From Cercis canadensis (lineage: Eukaryota; Streptophyta; Magnoliopsida; Fabales; Fabaceae): a stretch of DNA of 64,000 nt. A program made the position numbers and the translations under genes. How positions within the stretch are numbered: the first letter of the stretch is position 1; each line of letters starts with the position of its first letter. The stretch is from positions 123,504-187,503 of the forward strand of contig QAOA01007503.1 of the NCBI GenBank assembly GCA_003255065.1. The letters are read 5' to 3'. Below, in pieces: positions 60,330 through 64,000 of the stretch. Under the pieces are notes generated by a model. That model made no database searches. It saw nothing but the letters and a program-made list of their open reading frames with translations, and was not told the origin of the DNA.

Positions 60330-61511
60330 ATGGATGAGCCTCAGAAGCTAGACACCCACCGGGTCCTAACTCTTTTAGAGGCTCTGAGAGAAGCTTCCAA
60401 AGATCTTCACACTAACCCCATTCCCTTTCTATACAGAACCGACTCCAAGGCCGCTATTGAAGCTATTTTGGAGCTTGAAACCAAGGCAGTTGCAATTTTT
60501 TTAGCAGACCCAAATCTTCACAAGCTCTGTGAGTTGCTCTGTAATCTTAGAGCCTCAGTTGAAAAGCTCCAGAAACATCAAGGCTATGGGCTCCGATCCC
60601 TCCTTCATCGCCAAATCGCCAATTACAAGATTTCCCAGGTTGCATATGCTATTGAGTCAGAAATTCAAGCCCATGTTGATAGATTAACCATTCAACGTCT
60701 TGTGAAAACGCTGAAGGAATCGGCAAGCGAGGACGAAAAGGTGAAGGCTTTGATTGAGTTCAAGAAAAGGTTATCGCAAGGCTTTGATATAGATTTTCAA
60801 GATTTGATTTTGAGGGCAAAGGTATTTACCATTCTTGAACATATACTCTGCGATAGTGAGTCATTGAGTTCAAAACGGGTTCGAGAACATGCGGCTATGG
60901 CTATAGATGCTTTAGTTAGGTTCAATAAAAATGTGTTTGTTGGTTTGGTGCTAATGGGTCCAACAATTAAGGCCTTAATTGCAATGACTTCAAGTTGTTC
61001 GATACAAGTTCTGTCTTCACTCATAAGATTCATTAGAACCCCTTTAGTGGATGAAATTTTTTCCAATGGAGAAATCCCAAGAATCATCAACCTTCTACGC
61101 TCAGAAGATTTGTCAATTCAAGTTGCAACCTTGGATTGTGTTCTCGAGCTTGCTTATATTGGGAGAAAGGAAGTGATTGAGGCGATGCTTAAAGAAGACT
61201 TGATTGAGAAACTGATGCACTTGCAAAGAATGGAGCATGGGAACGATTTAATTGAGATGGATTCGCATGATTCGTTCGAAACAGAATCGGAATCGAATGT
61301 GGAGATCAGAGAAAAAGGTAACTTGGAGAATTTTCCCTTTGCTAGTTGTGTTTCAAGATTTGCTATCCAAGTGGAAGTGGGAGAAGGTTTGAGCGCAGAA
61401 GAGAAAAGAGAATTTAAATTGGAAATACTGAGGAATGTCAAGGAGGCTTCCGAATCAGATGCAGAGGTTGCCACCATTACAGCTGAGATATTATGGGGTT
61501 CTTCACCTTGA
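60330..61511 (+). CDS. ARM-repeat superfamily protein, intronless, 393 aa
   Basis: The frame is open from 60117, but the start is placed at 60330 (MDEPQKLDTHRVLTLLEALR): the sequence before it looks like a CT-rich leader, and the context gccATGG is good. The N-terminal 150 residues are helical (LLEALREASKDL, CELLCNLRASVEKLQKHQGY), as in the plant ARM proteins that have a helical cap. Residues about 160-340 carry degenerate armadillo repeats (VREHAAMAIDALVRFNKNVF, IPRIINLLRSEDLSIQVATL). An acidic, serine-rich linker precedes a last helix (EEKREFKLEILRNVKEA). No U-box is present. Such proteins act as protein-binding scaffolds; the partner and role are unknown. If the upstream 71 codons were used the product would be 464 aa. 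Confidence 0.85.
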   Translation: MDEPQKLDTHRVLTLLEALREASKDLHTNPIPFLYRTDSKAAIEAILELETKAVAIFLADPNLHKLCELLCNLRASVEKLQKHQGYGLRSLLHRQIANYKISQVAYAIESEIQAHVDRLTIQRLVKTLKESASEDEKVKALIEFKKRLSQGFDIDFQDLILRAKVFTILEHILCDSESLSSKRVREHAAMAIDALVRFNKNVFVGLVLMGPTIKALIAMTSSCSIQVLSSLIRFIRTPLVDEIFSNGEIPRIINLLRSEDLSIQVATLDCVLELAYIGRKEVIEAMLKEDLIEKLMHLQRMEHGNDLIEMDSHDSFETESESNVEIREKGNLENFPFASCVSRFAIQVEVGEGLSAEEKREFKLEILRNVKEASESDAEVATITAEILWGSSP

Positions 61512-63262
61512 AATAGATCCAAACACAGCTTAATCCTCCATAAACTGAAATTGCCATGGTGCTATTTACCCAACTCATCATTCTGGCACGCCCCAAGACG
61601 GTGTTGCTGCTCATTGCTGCGTGATACTGTCTGGTGATGAAGAAGTTTCTAGTCTGCAAATAGCTTTGTTAGGTTTCTCAGTGGAGGTGTAAAATAGTTT
61701 TTATTTTTTAAATGCGGTGATGGTTATTTTTTTTGCACTACATCGTTTTAAGTTACAGCACTCGTTTTTGGGATGAGTGCAGCAGAGCGTTCGGTCTAAG
61801 GAAGTATACTGTTGAGTCTAACCCCTTTGTTTGAACTAGCGAGGAATTAAAACATTTGTTTATACTCACTTATATAGTCTTGTACATGACTTAGAATTTG
61901 TCTCTGTGTATAATATGAAAGTAATGTTACTCTTAGCAGAAAATTCGCCTCCCTTTCCTTAAAAGAAGGCCATAAAAAAATCACTGTTGCTACGGTATTT
62001 TGTGTTGCCTCGGTTCCTTCTCCGGAAAGGCCAAAGCAGCTTTTAACGTTTGCTTTCTCAGGGAGTTTCTTCCGGACCATGAATGTCTTAATAGTAGTTT
62101 ATTTAAGTATTCAGACAATTGCCAAATTGATGTATTGAACTAAGATGCTTCATAAACCGAATTTATAGAATGATGAACGTTTTTACTCAATGTCATTAAT
62201 CGTAAACATGTGTTCAAGCATTTGGGAATGTATCCAATCCAAGGTAGAAACGTGAGATTAACTAAAAGGACTTGTGGTTTACTGAGGTCATACGGTGATA
62301 AAGTCAACTATGTGATTGTCGGTGTAGAAATTAATCTATGCTGAAAACAAAAAATACTTGAGAAGAATAGCAGTATGTTTTAATTTGCATCCGAATATTC
62401 TCTTCAAATTTAATCATTTATTAATTGGCTGTCTCTTTCATGAGTCATTACGCCATTAACTTTGATGATTTAATGGCATCTGACCTGCCAAAATATCTTA
62501 GGATAATCATATTCCTAATTTGTTTATGTTTGAGATGTCAATGCCTAAATGACCCATTAACTAACGCAATTATGTCTGAAAAATTATACATTATCTTTTG
62601 GTTGCTAAACATAATAAAAAATGCTTGAGGTGGAGCTAGGGGCAAATTTCATGGTCAGAAATTTAGGAGAACCACCCAAAAATTTTGGGACAAATTTAAA
62701 ACATGGGAATGTGATACAGACTACAGAGAAATGTAAAAGGGAAATTTAAGACACAATAACGAGGGAATAGGGAAAGAAAAATATCTGCAATAAATTAGAC
62801 TAGAGATTCCTTTTTTTGTACAAATGATAGTAGAGATTTTTTTTTTTGGTGTAATGACAGTAGAGATTTTATAAATTAGACTATTGGAAAACGGAAAAAC
62901 AAATCATTCGAGCAACTCGAGAGAGAAAATTAACCAATAATAACCAAACTTAATTTTAACACTTCCCTCTCTTTCTCCTTTCCGCCCGTTTCTTTGGCTT
63001 TCCTCCATTGCAAGAATCCTCCCTCTGACTCCCTCTTCCTAATATCTTCGTGCTTTGGACTGGCCGCACATAGCTTGTTTTCTTCGTCTCCCCCACCTCT
63101 TGTTAAATCCGTACGCAAGATTGAAGCTTTCCTTTCCTAAGATCTCATTCTTAGATGTCGTTGACAAGGTGATATATTGAAGGCTGGTTCAGGGATCTGG
63201 CATAACTGGGCAGATCTTTGCAATTCTTTTGGTTTCTCCATCTGGGCATAGTTTGATTTGTG
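61512..63262. other. Intergenic DNA and leader of the EamA gene
   Basis: No supported gene to about 62900. From about 62950 a pyrimidine-rich stretch (CTTCCCTCTCTTTCTCCTTTC) suggests the 5' leader of the next gene. Confidence 0.5.
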
Positions 63263-63343
63263 ATGGGTTGGAGATATAAGGCTGGATTGTTCCTTATAGC
63301 CGCTGTCGTTATTATCTGGGTTACCTCGGCCGAAGTCACCCAG
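63263..63343 (+). CDS. First exon of an EamA / SLC35F5-like transporter (cut by the window end)
   Basis: The exon begins MGWRYKAGLFLIAAVVIIWV and ends TSAEVTQ at a clean donor (CAG then GTAAATTT). This is the highly conserved first exon, with the first membrane helix, of plant EamA-type transporters related to SLC35F5; in Arabidopsis I recall At4g32140 and At3g07080. Family members are multi-pass membrane proteins of the drug/metabolite transporter superfamily; substrates of this group are unknown. Only 27 residues lie in the window. The remaining 657 bases are intron, with no convincing second exon. Confidence 0.8.
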
Positions 63344-64000
63344 GTAAATTTTTTTTTAATAATTTTCTGTGTCTAATATTCTCCTTCAAGTTTCTTTACC
63401 CAAACAAATTGAATTCTCTTTGAATTTGGGTGAAATGTATTTCGTAAATGTGCATGTGTATATGTTTCTGTTTCTGTGTGCTTTCTAGATTGGGAATTAT
63501 ATTCTTTTCCTTTGTGTTATGATAATCAATCTTCTATATCACCAGTGAAGAGAATGAAACGATTCAGGGGCTTATGTCCTTGTATAGGGCAGTTGATTAA
63601 TCAGACCATCAAATAGGAGGCTATTGTATCTGAGAGATGGATGCGAGTTGATGTGTTGGCTTCCTATTACTTGATGCTAAACCTTCCTAGGAATTAGCCT
63701 TTTCATTGATACTCGATTTGAAATTTCACAAATCAATCATAAAACTAGCTGACATCAAAGTTCCGCTGGTGGAACAATTTATATGTATAGCAGTCATCCT
63801 GGCTTTGACTGAATAAGAACTGAAGTGTCATATAGTCTGCCTTGTGGATACTTTAAAGGGATGCAAAATACATTTTCAGATACATCTTTATTTTTATATG
63901 TCACTTCTGTCTTGGGGGAAACACTATGCTTGAAGACTTGTTGGGTTGTTTTAAAGGATGGGATTTTGCTCCTGTTCTCTAGTATTGTGACCTCTGAATC
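63344..64000 (+). other. Intron 1 of the EamA-type gene (partial)
   Basis: Non-coding sequence after the first exon; no exon of the family is recognised up to the window end. Confidence 0.5.

Noticed and set aside
1-64000. CRISPR arrays, rRNA, tRNA, intact retroelements
   Set aside because: Looked for on both strands; no regularly spaced direct repeats, no conserved rRNA or tRNA blocks and no long reverse-transcriptase frame were seen. Not excluded for short or very divergent copies.

Overview
The window is nuclear DNA of a flowering plant, almost certainly a eudicot. Genes have many short AT-rich introns with GT-AG borders, intergenic DNA is AT-rich, and every recognisable protein is closest to land-plant families. 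The species cannot be named from the sequence. It is a draft assembly: a 957-base N block lies at 52151-53107, six Ns at 38682-38687, and single Ns at 35739, 36808, 39358, 43025, 50746 and 58175. Four of the single Ns join two nearly identical copies of the same sequence and look like false duplications.

Layout. 123-6153 (-): ten-exon PX-domain coiled-coil protein of the EREX type. About 8.1-8.9 kb (-): a MIR396 locus whose mature sequence matches miR396a, with a TATA box, a probable intron and two small ORFs. 9.05-9.85 kb: degenerate nested tandem repeats. 10802-11182 (-): secreted proline-rich 8-cysteine (HyPRP/DC2.15) protein. 11.2-15.2 kb: gene-poor, with a possible LINE remnant and a 587-bp Mutator-type MITE with 9-bp target duplications. 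15789-19008 (+): VAMP71-type R-SNARE. 22794-30750 (+): large protein with four MATH domains and a coiled coil. 33281-35210 (+): ACR2-type four-ACT-domain protein. 35890-39167 (-): GT47 exostosin-type glycosyltransferase. 40394-42345 (-): decayed tandem copy of that enzyme. 43413-49856 (-): sucrose-phosphate synthase, SPS2F type. About 51.5 kb: NAC-domain gene fragment. 53560-58709 (+): synaptotagmin of the SYT4/SYT5 type, with part of one C2B exon lost at an N. 60330-61511 (+): intronless ARM-repeat protein. 63263 to the window end (+): first exon of an EamA/SLC35F-like transporter.

The genes are ordinary single-copy plant genes and do not form a functional cluster. Several act in the endomembrane system (EREX in vacuolar trafficking, VAMP71 at the tonoplast, SYT at membrane contact sites, GT47 in the Golgi), but this looks incidental. 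Neighbour pairs recall Arabidopsis order from memory: GT47/ACR2 resemble At5g25310/At5g25320, and SYT/SPS resemble At5g11100/At5g11110. I found no CRISPR array, rRNA, tRNA, intact retroelement or clearly new system. The points most worth following are the MIR396 locus with its small ORFs, the GC-AG intron in SPS, the two hairpin repeats upstream of the MATH gene, the MULE MITE, and the assembly artefacts that damage gene models.
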